This document shows, one piece after another, positions 1 to 8,508 of a stretch of DNA of 64,000 nucleotides (position 1 is its first letter; every line of letters begins with the position of its first letter). The DNA comes from G965277745 sp965277745. GTDB taxonomy: Bacteria; Pseudomonadota; Gammaproteobacteria; Cardiobacteriales; Cardiobacteriaceae. The stretch spans positions 1,240,001 to 1,304,000 of the forward strand of contig OZ255837.1 in the NCBI GenBank assembly GCA_965277745.1, written 5' to 3'. Under the pieces are notes generated by a model that made no database searches, was not told the origin of the DNA, and was given only the letters and a program-made list of their open reading frames with translations. The position numbers and the translations under genes were made by a program.

Positions 1-468
1 GCGACGTTAAGCAAGCGTTACGGCATCGATCCGAAGACCGTTTGCAAATGGAAGAAGCGTAAGACCGTTGAAGACGCCCCCATGGGGCCTAAGAACCCTC
101 GTTCAACGGTGCTCGGTCTCGAAGAAGAAGCCGCATGCGTTGCCTTGCTTCGTCATACCTTGTTGCTTTTGGATGATTGTCTTTACGCCTTGCAACCGTC
201 GATCCCGCATCTGAGGCGATCTTCGTTACATCGCTGCTTTCAGCGCCATGGCATCTCCCGGCTACCTGACATGGATGGCGACAAGCCCAAGAGATAGAAG
301 TTCAAGCAATATCCGATCGGCTATTTCCCCCTCGACATTGCCTAGGTCAGGAGCGCGCCAGGAAAGTTGCGCCTGTTTGTGGCCATTGACAGAACGTCCA
401 AGTTTGCCTTCGTAAGATCAAGCGAGAAAGCCGGCAAGATGCAGGCCGCCCGGTTCCTGCGTGATTGA
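1..468 (+). pseudogene. IS481-family transposase remnant
   Basis: Frame 1 is open from the window edge. It encodes an N-terminal helix-turn-helix stretch (SKRYGIDPKTVCKWKKRK) and then the start of the DDE integrase core ([26 protein letters not shown]), in the order known for IS481-type transposases. The frame is broken by TAG at 295-297 and 343-345, where family members usually carry Gln and Glu, and it ends at TGA 466-468, well before the rest of the catalytic core. The 5' end lies outside the window. The remnant is convergent with rnhA and supplies, on the opposite strand, the last codons of that gene. Family assignment is from memory of the motif pattern. Confidence 0.75.
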
Positions 469-914
469 ACGCCTTCGCGCAGTTCGTCGATCGCCTCGTT
501 GGCGAGTCGGTCGGCCATTTCATTGCCCGGATGGCCGCTGTGGCCTTTCACCCAATGCCATTCGATGTCGAATTGCGCACTCAGAAAGTCCAGTCTTCGC
601 CACAGTTCCACGTTTTTGACCGCTTTTTTCTGCGCGGTTTTCCAATCATTGCGTTTCCATTTCGCCAGCCAGTCGGTGACGCCGTTTTTCACGTAGTTGG
701 AATCGGTCGTCAGGTGAATCCGGCACGGGAGTTTGATCGCTTGCAATGCTTCGATCGCGGCGAGGAGTTCCATACGGTTGTTGGTGGTTTGCCATTCGCC
801 GCCTTTGAGTACTTTTTCATGCCTGCCGAAACGCATCAGTACGCCCCAGCCGCCGATGCCCGGATTGCCTTTGCAGGCGCCGTCGATAAAGATTTCCAAT
901 ACATCCTGCGTCAT
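342..914 (-). CDS. rnhA: Ribonuclease HI with IS-derived C-terminal tail
   Basis: RNase HI degrades the RNA strand of RNA-DNA hybrids (R-loops, Okazaki primers) in the cytoplasm. All five catalytic positions are visible: D11 (DGACKGNPG), E49 (NNRMEL), D71 (TTDSNYV), H125 ([10 protein letters not shown]) and D135. I chose the ATG at 914 because the protein then begins [12 protein letters not shown] like other family members and GGAG lies about 9 bases upstream. A longer reading from 959 adds an unlikely basic leader. The family is usually about 145-155 residues and this one is 190. Residues from about 149 onward are encoded antisense to the IS481 remnant, so the native 3' end was probably replaced. 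The catalytic fold looks complete, so activity is plausible. Confidence 0.93.
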   Translation of the reverse strand: MTQDVLEIFIDGACKGNPGIGGWGVLMRFGRHEKVLKGGEWQTTNNRMELLAAIEALQAIKLPCRIHLTTDSNYVKNGVTDWLAKWKRNDWKTAQKKAVKNVELWRRLDFLSAQFDIEWHWVKGHSGHPGNEMADRLANEAIDELREGVQSRRNRAACILPAFSLDLTKANLDVLSMATNRRNFPGALLT

Positions 915-968
915 ATTTTCACGTCTCCGGTAAGGATTTTTCTTGTCGCCTTCGCGCATTGAAAATAA

Positions 969-1646
969 TTAGGTTTTTTGATTCAAATGTTTTCCGATAA
1001 TCAAGGCGATAATAACCGTAATGTAGAACTGTCCGATAATGCCGATAAAAACCGATAACATTTTAGCGCTGATTGTTGTTGGAAAAATATCGCCATATCC
1101 TATGGAAGTCATCGTGATAAAACTATAATACATAATATTGGAAAAAACAGCCATGTTTCTGTTATTCCCTGTAAAGTAGGACAATCCCTCTATCGCCTCA
1201 TGAGAGTAAGAAAGAAGCGCCATATGTAAAAAAGACGCTATCAATCCCAATAATAAATAACCGCAGAAGGCTCCCAGAATCATATGAAAAGAAACCATCC
1301 GACTTTTAAATATTCCCTTCACAATATTGATCAAAGTAATCGTATGAAGAGAAAGATAAGAAAAAATAACTGTTCGATCGAAAAAAATACTTTGTGAGAA
1401 TATATATAAAAAAGGCGTCAATATAGCAATTACGAGTAGAGTATAGAAGGGGGGTTTTCGATCGGCGATGATGATGGGGGAAGTCGCGGTACCGTAAAGC
1501 ATCATATTCAAAGGCCAGATATATCGTTCATAGATTCGCTCGTTGCTCTTGAAGAGAAGACTGTCGAACATCATCATGAGGATGCTGATCAGGAGCAATT
1601 GATATCGCTTGGTAAAGAGAGATGTTCTTATTGTGTCAAGGTTCAT
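969..1646 (-). CDS. K+-channel-like two-pore-helix membrane protein (Ion_trans_2 type)
   Basis: A 225-residue, very hydrophobic protein with about five to six predicted membrane segments. Near the C-terminus it carries the potassium selectivity-filter signature (TSIGYGD, residues 180-186), followed by a final membrane helix. This is the P-loop/TM2 arrangement of small bacterial K+ channels of the ion-channel-2 family. No cytoplasmic RCK/TrkA-N regulatory domain follows, so gating is unknown. The gene is AT-rich compared with the genes right of 10.5 kb, which fits an acquired accessory gene. It lies just downstream of rnhA's start in the same orientation. Ion selectivity is inferred only from the filter motif. 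Confidence 0.75.
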   Translation of the reverse strand: MNLDTIRTSLFTKRYQLLLISILMMMFDSLLFKSNERIYERYIWPLNMMLYGTATSPIIIADRKPPFYTLLVIAILTPFLYIFSQSIFFDRTVIFSYLSLHTITLINIVKGIFKSRMVSFHMILGAFCGYLLLGLIASFLHMALLSYSHEAIEGLSYFTGNNRNMAVFSNIMYYSFITMTSIGYGDIFPTTISAKMLSVFIGIIGQFYITVIIALIIGKHLNQKT

Positions 1647-1988
1647 CGTACATCAGCCTATGGTGTTCGCGACTGCCAGGATCGAATAGAGCAATCCGGC
1701 AGGGAGGATCCGATATGGTAATCACCGCAAAAAATTACGCCAACGGGAGGATAAGAAACACGCTTGTCGCGATTTTTCCTCTTCGATACGCGGTCGGCGG
1801 TCCAGTGAATATTACCGCGATGGCGATCGGAAAATACGCTCTTGTCAAGGCGCCCTGTAAGAGAATTCTTTCCCCGTGATTATATAGTGGCAATGGCTCG
1901 TACGGAGAATTTTCTCATTTTACCAGATGCGGCGCGCCGACGATAACGGCTGTCCGGTTTCAATACCTGTGAGACAAATCAGGCGGCC
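1647..1988. other. Intergenic stretch, one weak small ORF
   Basis: No convincing gene. A 54-codon plus-strand ORF at 1715-1879 begins MVITAKNYANGR after a good ribosome-binding site (GGGAGGAT, about 5 bases before the ATG). Its protein resembles nothing I recognise and has no clear signal or motif. It may be the broken end of a gene lost during IS activity. Confidence 0.3.
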
Positions 1989-2062
1989 TTAACAAACTGT
2001 TGATGAACGCATTGGCGTTTCGAGTCCTATCCCGTCATGCGGGCGATAGTGCTTGTAATATC
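1989..2062 (-). pseudogene. C-terminal scrap of an rve-type transposase
   Basis: On the minus strand about 24 codons read YKHYRPHDGIGLETPM... and end at TAA (1989-1991). The Y..YRPH..L...TP pattern is the usual C-terminal signature of IS3/IS481-type integrase-core transposases. The upstream side is cut exactly where the IS630 copy begins at about 2070, so the older element was probably interrupted or deleted by that insertion. Assignment rests on one short motif. Confidence 0.4.
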
Positions 2063-2069
2063 GTTGCTA

Positions 2070-3168
2070 TTAATCCGGTGTCAATTTACATCTGATATCA
2101 TGCGCGCATGAATACAGATGCACGCAAGCTCAGCCCAGAGCAACAGGAACTCCTGAGACAGAAGGCGATACGATTACGCGAGAAAGGCAAAACTTTTCGC
2201 CAGATTGGTCAACTTCTTGACGTTCACCCCGACACAGTTGGACGCTGGTATCAGCGCTATGAAGTCGGTGGTGCCGAGGCTATCGCCATTCAAAAGCGCG
2301 GCCCTGAAAATAAGCCGAGGCGACTGACTGAACAGCAAGAACAGCTTGTCATTAAAGCAATCCGTGATCAGATGCCTGACCAGCATAAGCTCGACTTTGC
2401 GCTTTGGACACGGCGTGCAATTGCTCAATTGATTAAACAATTCTGGGGTATCGATATCCCAGTTCGTCCGATGGGCGATTACCTTAAGCGCTGGGGTTTT
2501 ACGCCTCAAAAGCCTTTGAAGAAGGCTTGGGAGCAAAACCCATCTCGCGTTGATGCTTGGCTGAAGGAGGAGTATCCGCAGATCAAAGCTCGCGCAAAGG
2601 CAGAGAATGCTCAGATTTTCTGGGGTGACGAAACGGGAATGAAGAATCACACCCAACAGGGTCGGTGCTACGCGCCAAAAGGGCAAACACCGGTGCAGCC
2701 TTTGCCAGCGAAGCGAGTATCACTCAACATGATTTCGGCAATCACCAATCAGGGCACTGTGCGATTCATGTTGTACGAATCGACCATGACAGCCAAGGTT
2801 CTGAAGAAATTCTTACGCGCGCTGATCGAATCAACGCCTGGTCAGGTATTTCTGATTCTGGATCACTTGCGAGTACACCACGCAAAGGTCGTTAAGCGCT
2901 GGTTGGAGCGAAAGACTGTTAAGCGATATTTGGAAGTCTTCTTTCTGCCAGCTTACTCCCCAGAGTTAAATCCGGATGAATATCTACACTGTGACCTGAA
3001 AGGCATGGTACATAGTGGCGCAGCGGCACGTTCGGTTAGCGACCTAAAGAAGCGTACATGATCCTGCATGTTGAAGCTTCAGCGTCGTCCTGAACGGGTT
3101 AAAAAATACTTTGATGCAGAGTCAATCGCCTATGCTACATAACCTATATAAATTGCCGCCGGGTTAAT
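2070..3168 (+). mobile_element. IS630-family insertion sequence, copy 1
   Basis: The element is bounded by matching terminal inverted repeats. The left end reads TTAATCCGGTGTCAATTTAC. The complement of the right end (to about 3168) reads TTAACCCGGCGGCAATTTAT. It contains one transposase gene. IS630/Tc1 elements target TA, and TA dinucleotides lie at both ends. The right end disrupts the DUF805 gene read on the minus strand. The 3' portion (2951-3168) is repeated at 9713-9930. Confidence 0.8.
2108..3061 (+). CDS. IS630-family transposase, C-terminus clipped by a TGA
   Basis: This 317-residue protein has an N-terminal helix-turn-helix (KTFRQIGQLLDVHPDTVGRW) and a DDE nuclease core: FWGDETG (first D), FLILDHLRVHHA (second D) and SPELNPDEYLHCDLK (E). 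It ends early at TGA (3059-3061). The second partial copy of the element has CGA at the matching place (9821-9823) and continues about 28 further codons to a TAA. Copy 1 therefore lost its C-terminal tail by one C-to-T change. All catalytic residues lie before the stop, so residual activity cannot be excluded. Confidence 0.85.
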   Translation: MNTDARKLSPEQQELLRQKAIRLREKGKTFRQIGQLLDVHPDTVGRWYQRYEVGGAEAIAIQKRGPENKPRRLTEQQEQLVIKAIRDQMPDQHKLDFALWTRRAIAQLIKQFWGIDIPVRPMGDYLKRWGFTPQKPLKKAWEQNPSRVDAWLKEEYPQIKARAKAENAQIFWGDETGMKNHTQQGRCYAPKGQTPVQPLPAKRVSLNMISAITNQGTVRFMLYESTMTAKVLKKFLRALIESTPGQVFLILDHLRVHHAKVVKRWLERKTVKRYLEVFFLPAYSPELNPDEYLHCDLKGMVHSGAAARSVSDLKKRT

Positions 3169-3329
3169 AGATTCAAATTTATTGACATACTTGCGAATAC
3201 AACAAAAAGCCAAAGAAAAGGAAAAAGATTCATAAAAAGAAGCCAATACCAATATTCCGAGCGCGTTGCTCTTCCCGAAAATGTGACGCAATTTTTAAAT
3301 CCATTCGCAACTGCTTGAGTAAAATTCAT
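3169..3329 (-). pseudogene. DUF805 membrane protein, truncated by IS630
   Basis: The N-terminal about 53 codons read MNFTQAVANGFKNCVTFSGR followed by ATRSEYWYWLLF, the start of DUF805 (YhaH/YhaI-like) inner-membrane proteins: a short amphipathic segment, the RA.RSEYW motif and the first membrane helix. After about residue 53 the frame enters the right end of IS630 copy 1 and soon stops at 3144. The rest of the gene is not seen on the far side of the IS, so the insertion was accompanied by a deletion. DUF805 function is unknown. Confidence 0.7.
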
Positions 3330-3497
3330 GATAACACCTGTTGTGAATACATTATTCGTTTAATCTGGCAGTGCCCAGCGCACGATGAGACTAAACCCTT
3401 GATGACTATTCCATAACATTAAAAATCCAAGATAACAAGTCGCGCCCCGCAGATGGATGACGCTATCTCCGCGCCTGCCACAGGATAAAGTTCGCTG

Positions 3498-3809
3498 TCA
3501 TCGCAGACATTGCAAAGCGCTTTTGCTGTCCGGCCCGAAAATCGTCAGGCCGTTTTCCTGAAACCGGTCGACAATGCCTTCAACGAGCAAGGTCTCGGAA
3601 CCGACAATGGTAAGATCGATATCGTTATTCTGCGCGAACTCAATCAGATTCGGGATCTCGGTCAGCAGAACATTTTCCGAATTCTCAAGCTCACAGATAC
3701 CTGCGTTACCCGGTGCGACGTAAATACGGCCAATGCGACGATCCTGGGTAAGTTTCCAGGCGATGGCGTGTTCACGACCGCCATTGCCGATAATCAGTAC
3801 TTTCAGCAT
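3498..3809 (-). pseudogene. purD: purD fragment (phosphoribosylamine-glycine ligase N-terminus)
   Basis: About 100 codons match the N-terminal domain of GAR synthetase: MLKVLIIGNGGREHAIAWKL, then the APGNAG loop, and DLTIVGSETLLVEGIVD. Full PurD is about 430 residues. Here the frame ends after GPDSKSA, just where the ATP-grasp part should start, and no ATP-grasp sequence follows. It is a deletion remnant and cannot encode the purine-pathway enzyme. Whether a complete purD exists elsewhere is unknown. The start at 3809 (MLKVL) is chosen because it matches the family N-terminus; an upstream ATG adds seven residues. Confidence 0.85.
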
Positions 3810-4043
3810 GCCCTTCCTTAGCGGTAGCAAATAAGTGCTATTTTAACGGACTTGTCACAAACTGTAATCTCTCTGGTGAAAAACAGGTTTTTGCAGATAT
3901 CACTGAATCGAAATAACATGGGATAGCGTTCCAATGGATTAAAGCTCTTAATTTAAATCCCGAAAAGAAGCAAGCACAATCAAAGTCTATACGGAGAAAA
4001 TCACGCTGCACGGTGTACTGATTTGGATGATCCGAGCGTTGCT

Positions 4044-5135
4044 TCAGGCTGCTTTCTCGATCGCGCACTGGATCATTTCCTGCGCCACATCCGAGACGAT
4101 GGCACATTGCCCCATGCGCTGCATCAGGATCAGACGCAGTTTACCGGCGCGTACTTTTTTATCGCGGAACATCGCCTGATAAATCGAGTCACTGGTAAAC
4201 GTACCTTCTATCGCAACCGGTAGACCGGCAGATCGCAGCAGCCGGATGATCCGTGCACGGTCGTTTGTGCTGATACCGCCGCGTAACTCAGACAGTTCAG
4301 CCGCGATGCGGATGCCGATCGCGATCGCTTCACCGTGGTTCCAGTGGTTGTAGTGCGCGAGCGACTCAAGCGCATGGCCGAAGGTGTGACCCAGATTGAG
4401 CAGGGCGCGCTTGCCGTGTTCGTATTCATCGGCTGCGACTATCCGTGCTTTGTTGCTGCAACAGTGCGCGATCACTTCGCTTAAAATTGCTCTGTCATGC
4501 GCCATGATCGCGTCCATATGCTGTTCCAGCCAGGAGAAAAACGGCAAGTCGTCGATCAGGCCATACTTGATCACTTCCGCGAGGCCTGCGGAAAATTCCC
4601 GTGGCGGCAGTGTGTTCAGGATCTCGGTGTCGATCACAACGGCCTGCGGCTGATGAAAGGCGCCGATCATGTTTTTGCCGTGCGGATGGTTGACGCCGGT
4701 CTTGCCGCCGACCGAAGAATCCACCTGCGCGAGCAGGGTGGTCGGTAACTGGATGAAGGAGATACCGCGCTGATAGCTGGCGGCAGCGAATCCGCTCAGA
4801 TCACCGATTACGCCGCCGCCAAGCGCGATAAGCACCGAATCGCGGGAAAAACGCGCGGTAATCAGTGCATCAAGGATATGGCCGTAGTGCTTGAGATTCT
4901 TAAACGCTTCTCCGTCCGGCAGAATCACCTCAATGATTTGCCTGTTGTGCTCCAGCGCGCTTTTGACCGTGTCGAGAAACAGCGGCGCGATCGTTTTGTT
5001 ACTGACGATGCAGACTTGTCGTTGCGGCACCTGTGCGTCAAGCGTTTTGCCATCGGTTAACAGACCGCCACCGATGAGAATCGGATATGCGCCGGAGGGT
5101 TGCCCCGGGCAGGAAAGTTCGAGGGCGATAGTCAT
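4044..5135 (-). CDS. aroB: 3-dehydroquinate synthase
   Basis: AroB makes 3-dehydroquinate from DAHP, the second step of the shikimate pathway, using NAD+ and a divalent metal in the cytosol. The 363-residue protein has the expected length. It shows the NAD-binding GGGVIGD segment, QLPTTLLAQVDSSVGGKT, the metal and substrate motifs (E of FSAGLAEVIKYG, H of LNLGHTFGHALE and of HGEAI) and RDKKV near the C-terminus. In many proteobacteria aroB follows aroK; no aroK is adjacent here. The gene appears intact although it is flanked by broken genes. Confidence 0.95.
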   Translation of the reverse strand: MTIALELSCPGQPSGAYPILIGGGLLTDGKTLDAQVPQRQVCIVSNKTIAPLFLDTVKSALEHNRQIIEVILPDGEAFKNLKHYGHILDALITARFSRDSVLIALGGGVIGDLSGFAAASYQRGISFIQLPTTLLAQVDSSVGGKTGVNHPHGKNMIGAFHQPQAVVIDTEILNTLPPREFSAGLAEVIKYGLIDDLPFFSWLEQHMDAIMAHDRAILSEVIAHCCSNKARIVAADEYEHGKRALLNLGHTFGHALESLAHYNHWNHGEAIAIGIRIAAELSELRGGISTNDRARIIRLLRSAGLPVAIEGTFTSDSIYQAMFRDKKVRAGKLRLILMQRMGQCAIVSDVAQEMIQCAIEKAA

Positions 5136-5296
5136 GACTTTTACTTATCAGGGTTTCCAGTGACTATACCCGAGCTGGTGAAAAATTGCCATGCAGGCGC
5201 AAAATCCGGTACTGTCTCATTCACCACCAGTTCTGGCATGAATCAAGGCGAATCATCACGCCTTTTTTGCCCAATATTCTCGTGTGCGCTGAAAGT

Positions 5297-5950
5297 TCAA
5301 AATGGCCGCGACACATTGACTGAGTAGAACAAGACCCCCAATCCGATGATGAAGATCAACTCACCGGCGATTATGTGGCATAACACCGCCTCGGTAAAAT
5401 TACCGCGGATTTCATATGCCCAGGCGAAAACCAGTCCCCCTGCAAATGTTATTCCAAGAACGATAGGATTCCAATACATAAGATGCGCGAGTGAAAACAA
5501 TAAAGCGTTTAGAACAATGCCGGTTTTTGGCCCCGGCAGCAACCTGCGGTAACGGCGAAAGAACAATACCCGAAACAGCAATTCTTGTGGCACCACCGAT
5601 ACCAGTGGATAAACTATGATAATGATTGCCATCAGGGCCGGCCTGTGCAATACCAAAAAGAAAAGCCCTTCGGGATTGATCAGCATCATTACGCCTGCGG
5701 GCACGATCGCTGCCACCAGGGCGAACGCTCCTGTGACAGACCAATTCACGTTGCGCAGATCGCAGCTAAGATCACGCCAGTAAAATCCATCGGTTTGATC
5801 TAGCAGAGCAATGCCGCCGAGGGTTGCGATTAACAGTACCGGAAACATCAGAGCAGGCGGCAACAGGGTTGCGACAAGCACCGGCAATGCCAGATAAAGG
5901 ATCGTGAATTCACCCAGAAGTCGCCAATACATGGTCGTTAGTTTTCCCAA
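5297..5950 (-). CDS. CPBP-family intramembrane metalloprotease
   Basis: A 217-residue polytopic membrane protein (six or seven helices) with the CPBP/Abi (type II CAAX prenyl endopeptidase-like) motifs. Motif 1 is PQELLFR (E123, R127, the common Q-E variant of EExxxR), motif 2 is FSLAH (H156), and a later His is in CHIIAGE. These residues coordinate the metal in Rce1-like proteases. Bacterial members include bacteriocin self-immunity proteins and proteases of unknown substrate, and nothing here identifies the substrate. No peptide or bacteriocin gene was found beside it. Confidence 0.8.
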   Translation of the reverse strand: MGKLTTMYWRLLGEFTILYLALPVLVATLLPPALMFPVLLIATLGGIALLDQTDGFYWRDLSCDLRNVNWSVTGAFALVAAIVPAGVMMLINPEGLFFLVLHRPALMAIIIIVYPLVSVVPQELLFRVLFFRRYRRLLPGPKTGIVLNALLFSLAHLMYWNPIVLGITFAGGLVFAWAYEIRGNFTEAVLCHIIAGELIFIIGLGVLFYSVNVSRPF

Positions 5951-6002
5951 AATTGTTGTTTGGAGTGTCCGGGTTCGTTACCCGATATCCTTTTTACCTG
6001 AC

Positions 6003-7210
6003 TCAATCGTTATCGCTGAAAAGGCCCGCATAGAATAACTGCATCGTGCCTCCGTATATTGAAGTAGGCAGCATATTCGCTTCAAACTGATTGAAATCTT
6101 TGTCGTTTATATTAAGAATCGGACTGTGCCGCTTATTGCTCAGCACAAGAACCGAGGAATGGTGTGCAAAATCGATCAGAAAGCATTTTCCGGTCCAGCC
6201 GGTATGGCCGTAAGCATTCCCCGCTTCGGGAAATAACATCCCATAGATCAATGAAGTCTCTTGATTGGGGAGCTGAAAACCGAGACTGTAACTTGCATCG
6301 ATATTTTTCGTATTGAGGAATAAATCCACTGTTTTTTCGGAGCACAGTTTGAAACGTCCATGACTGCCCTTTGCAAGCAGTAACTGGCATAAGGTTTCGA
6401 GCTCGGATGCGGTTGAAAACAATCCCGCGTTTGCCGAAATTTGTTCCATCGCATAGTAGGCGGTTTCATCCTGTACTTCACCCTGGATGGTTTCGGTGCG
6501 GATATTTGGGAATGTCACATGGCCGTCACGTGTGTTTCCGCAGCGCTCGGACGCTTCGAATTGATCGACTGCGAAGCCTTTCTTTAGCAGCGCATAGCCG
6601 GTGTTTTTTAACCCGAGTGGCGCGTAAATCTGTTCTTCCACGAAGATATCCTGGCGCATGCCGGTGATTTTTTCCAGGATGATGCCGAGTGTGATAAAGC
6701 CAACATCACTATAAATCGTCTTGCTTTCTGGTGGGCAGACGAGCGGCACTTTTGCAATAAGCTCAATAGTTCGCTGTCTTGATTGTGAATAAAACTGCGG
6801 CGGTACCAGTGCGGGGTTAAAAAATGAAAATCTGCAGGTAGTCCAGAGTTGTGCCCGAGAAGATGTTTTATCGTCACTTTGTCGTTCGTGAAATCCTTCA
6901 GATAGTGTTTGACTTTATCATTGATCGATACCTCTTTGTGATCGACCAGAATCATAAAAGCCAGGGTCGTGGAGAATATTTTGGTCAGAGAGGCAAGATC
7001 GAATATCGTATCAATGCGCATCGGCTCGAATTCCGGCATCAGCTGATATTGATCGTATTTTCTTTGATAGCCATATTTTTTTTGCAGGATATTGCGCCCG
7101 TCGAGTGCAATCGAAAGCACCGCGCCCGAGAGTCCGTTTTCGGTGGAAAATGTCGCTTCCCGGTCGATTCTTTTAAGCCACTTTTCAGGATACGAAACCG
7201 TTTTTTTCAT
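6003..7210 (-). pseudogene. Class-C beta-lactamase-like serine hydrolase, frameshifted
   Basis: Two overlapping frames together encode one serine hydrolase of the beta-lactamase class C/penicillin-binding type. The first (start ATG 7210, MKKTVSYPEKW) has the nucleophile motif SLTK in DLASLTKIF and the HNSG.P segment. The second has YSD (TIYSDVGFITLG) and a C-terminal GHTGWTG motif. The join needs one extra base in the short A run at 6750-6753 (minus strand ...LLQK|VPLVCPPE...). All catalytic motifs survive in the combined sequence, so the single-base deletion is recent or a sequencing error. No signal peptide is evident. Substrate is unknown. Confidence 0.8.
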
Positions 7211-7323
7211 CAGTAGCGATCTCTTGTCATCAGAAATTTCCGGATCCGGACTTCGAGCTGACTGTCGCAACAAAGGTGCATGAGCGTCCCATGCGTTGTT
7301 TGAGCGACCGGTTCGTCTGCCGG

Positions 7324-8285
7324 TCAATCGATGCCGAAGATGTCGCGGGTATAGACTTTTTCCATGACATCGCTGAGATCCTCGTGGATACGGTTACAGA
7401 TTATCACGTCACAGATCGTTTTGAAGGCATCCAGATCATTTTCCAGTGCAAATCCTGCGAATGTCGCAGCATCAAGGCTTGGTTCATGGATCACAAGCGT
7501 TATCCCTTGCAACTGCAGGCGGGTCATCACCCCCTGAATCGCGGAGGCGCGGAAATTGTCCGAGCCGGATTTCATCACCAGGCGATAAACACCGACCACT
7601 TTCGGGTGACGCTGGGCGATACTGTTGGCGATCACCGTCTTTCGGGTATCGTTGGATTCTACGATGGCTTTGATCAGATTATTGGGCACTTTGTCGAAAT
7701 TGGCTAGCAGCTGTTTGGCATCCTTGGGCAGACAATAACCGCCGTATCCGAAAGACGGATTGTTGTAATGTTTTCCAATCCGCGGATCAAGACCAACGCC
7801 TTCGATGATCTGGCGGGTGTTTAATCCGTGTGCTTCGGCTTAGCTGTCGGGTTCATTGAAATAGCTGATCCGCATCGCGAGATAGGTATTGGAGAACAGT
7901 TTAATCGCTTCGGCTTCGGTCGGACTGGTAAAGAGCACCGGGATATTGTCCTCTTCAGCACCTGCTTCGAGCAGTCCGGCGAACACTCTTGCTGGTTCGC
8001 TGTCATCACCGACGATGATCCGTGACGGATGCAGGTTGTCATACAGCGCTCTGCCTTCGCGTAGGAATTCCGGGGAGAATATAATCTTTTCGGTATGATG
8101 CTGCGTGCGCATGCGTTGGGTAAATCCGACAGGAATCGTCGATTTGATCACGATGACCGCTTCGGGGCACTGTTTGCGTGCCTCATTGATCACAAGTTCA
8201 ACCGAACGAGTGTCGAAAAAGCCGGTTTCCACGTCGTAGTCTGTCGGGGTTGCAATCACGACGAAAGTGGCTTCATTAGTGCGTG
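7324..8285 (-). pseudogene. ugd: UDP-glucose 6-dehydrogenase, N-truncated with internal stop
   Basis: Reading leftwards, the frame starts inside the NAD domain ([11 protein letters not shown]), runs through the linker, [11 protein letters not shown] and AMRISYFNE, then hits TAA at 7840-7842. It continues in the same frame through [10 protein letters not shown], the catalytic-loop segment [11 protein letters not shown] (Cys present) and VPNNLI, to a normal C-terminus at 7324. The TAA sits where homologues carry Tyr (NE.D.YAEA.GLNT). The first about 70 residues with the Rossmann glycine motif are missing, replaced by an IS1016-like remnant at about 8290-8303. The enzyme oxidises UDP-glucose to UDP-glucuronate for surface polysaccharide. 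This copy is dead. Confidence 0.88.
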
Positions 8286-8302
8286 TTGACACTATTTATT
8301 TT

Positions 8303-8448
8303 GGGGCTGTCCCAGATAATGCTGATGGGTGTTATAAATGGGTATGGGGAAGAGCCGATGAAGTAAGTGTAAGCAAGAGAAGCTGGTAGAGCATTTTGTG
8401 GCTGGGACGACGGCTCGTGTTGCTGGCGCATTGGCGGGTGTAAATCAG
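8303..8448 (+). mobile_element. IS1595/IS1016-type element remnant
   Basis: The segment begins with GGGGCTGTCCCAGATAAT, the form of terminal repeat I associate with IS1016-like elements. It then encodes, in one frame, a transposase N-terminus (KQEKLVEHFVAGTTARVAGA and LAGVN) typical of IS1595-family proteins. The start codon region is garbled (in-frame stops just upstream). The sequence is cut after about 24 recognisable codons by the end of the IS3 element at 8452. Confidence 0.65.
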
Positions 8449-8508
8449 AAGTGGCCCCCATTTGTTGGAGAGGATTGCGGCTTAGTTAAGGTGGAACCTT
8501 TGTTGCAG

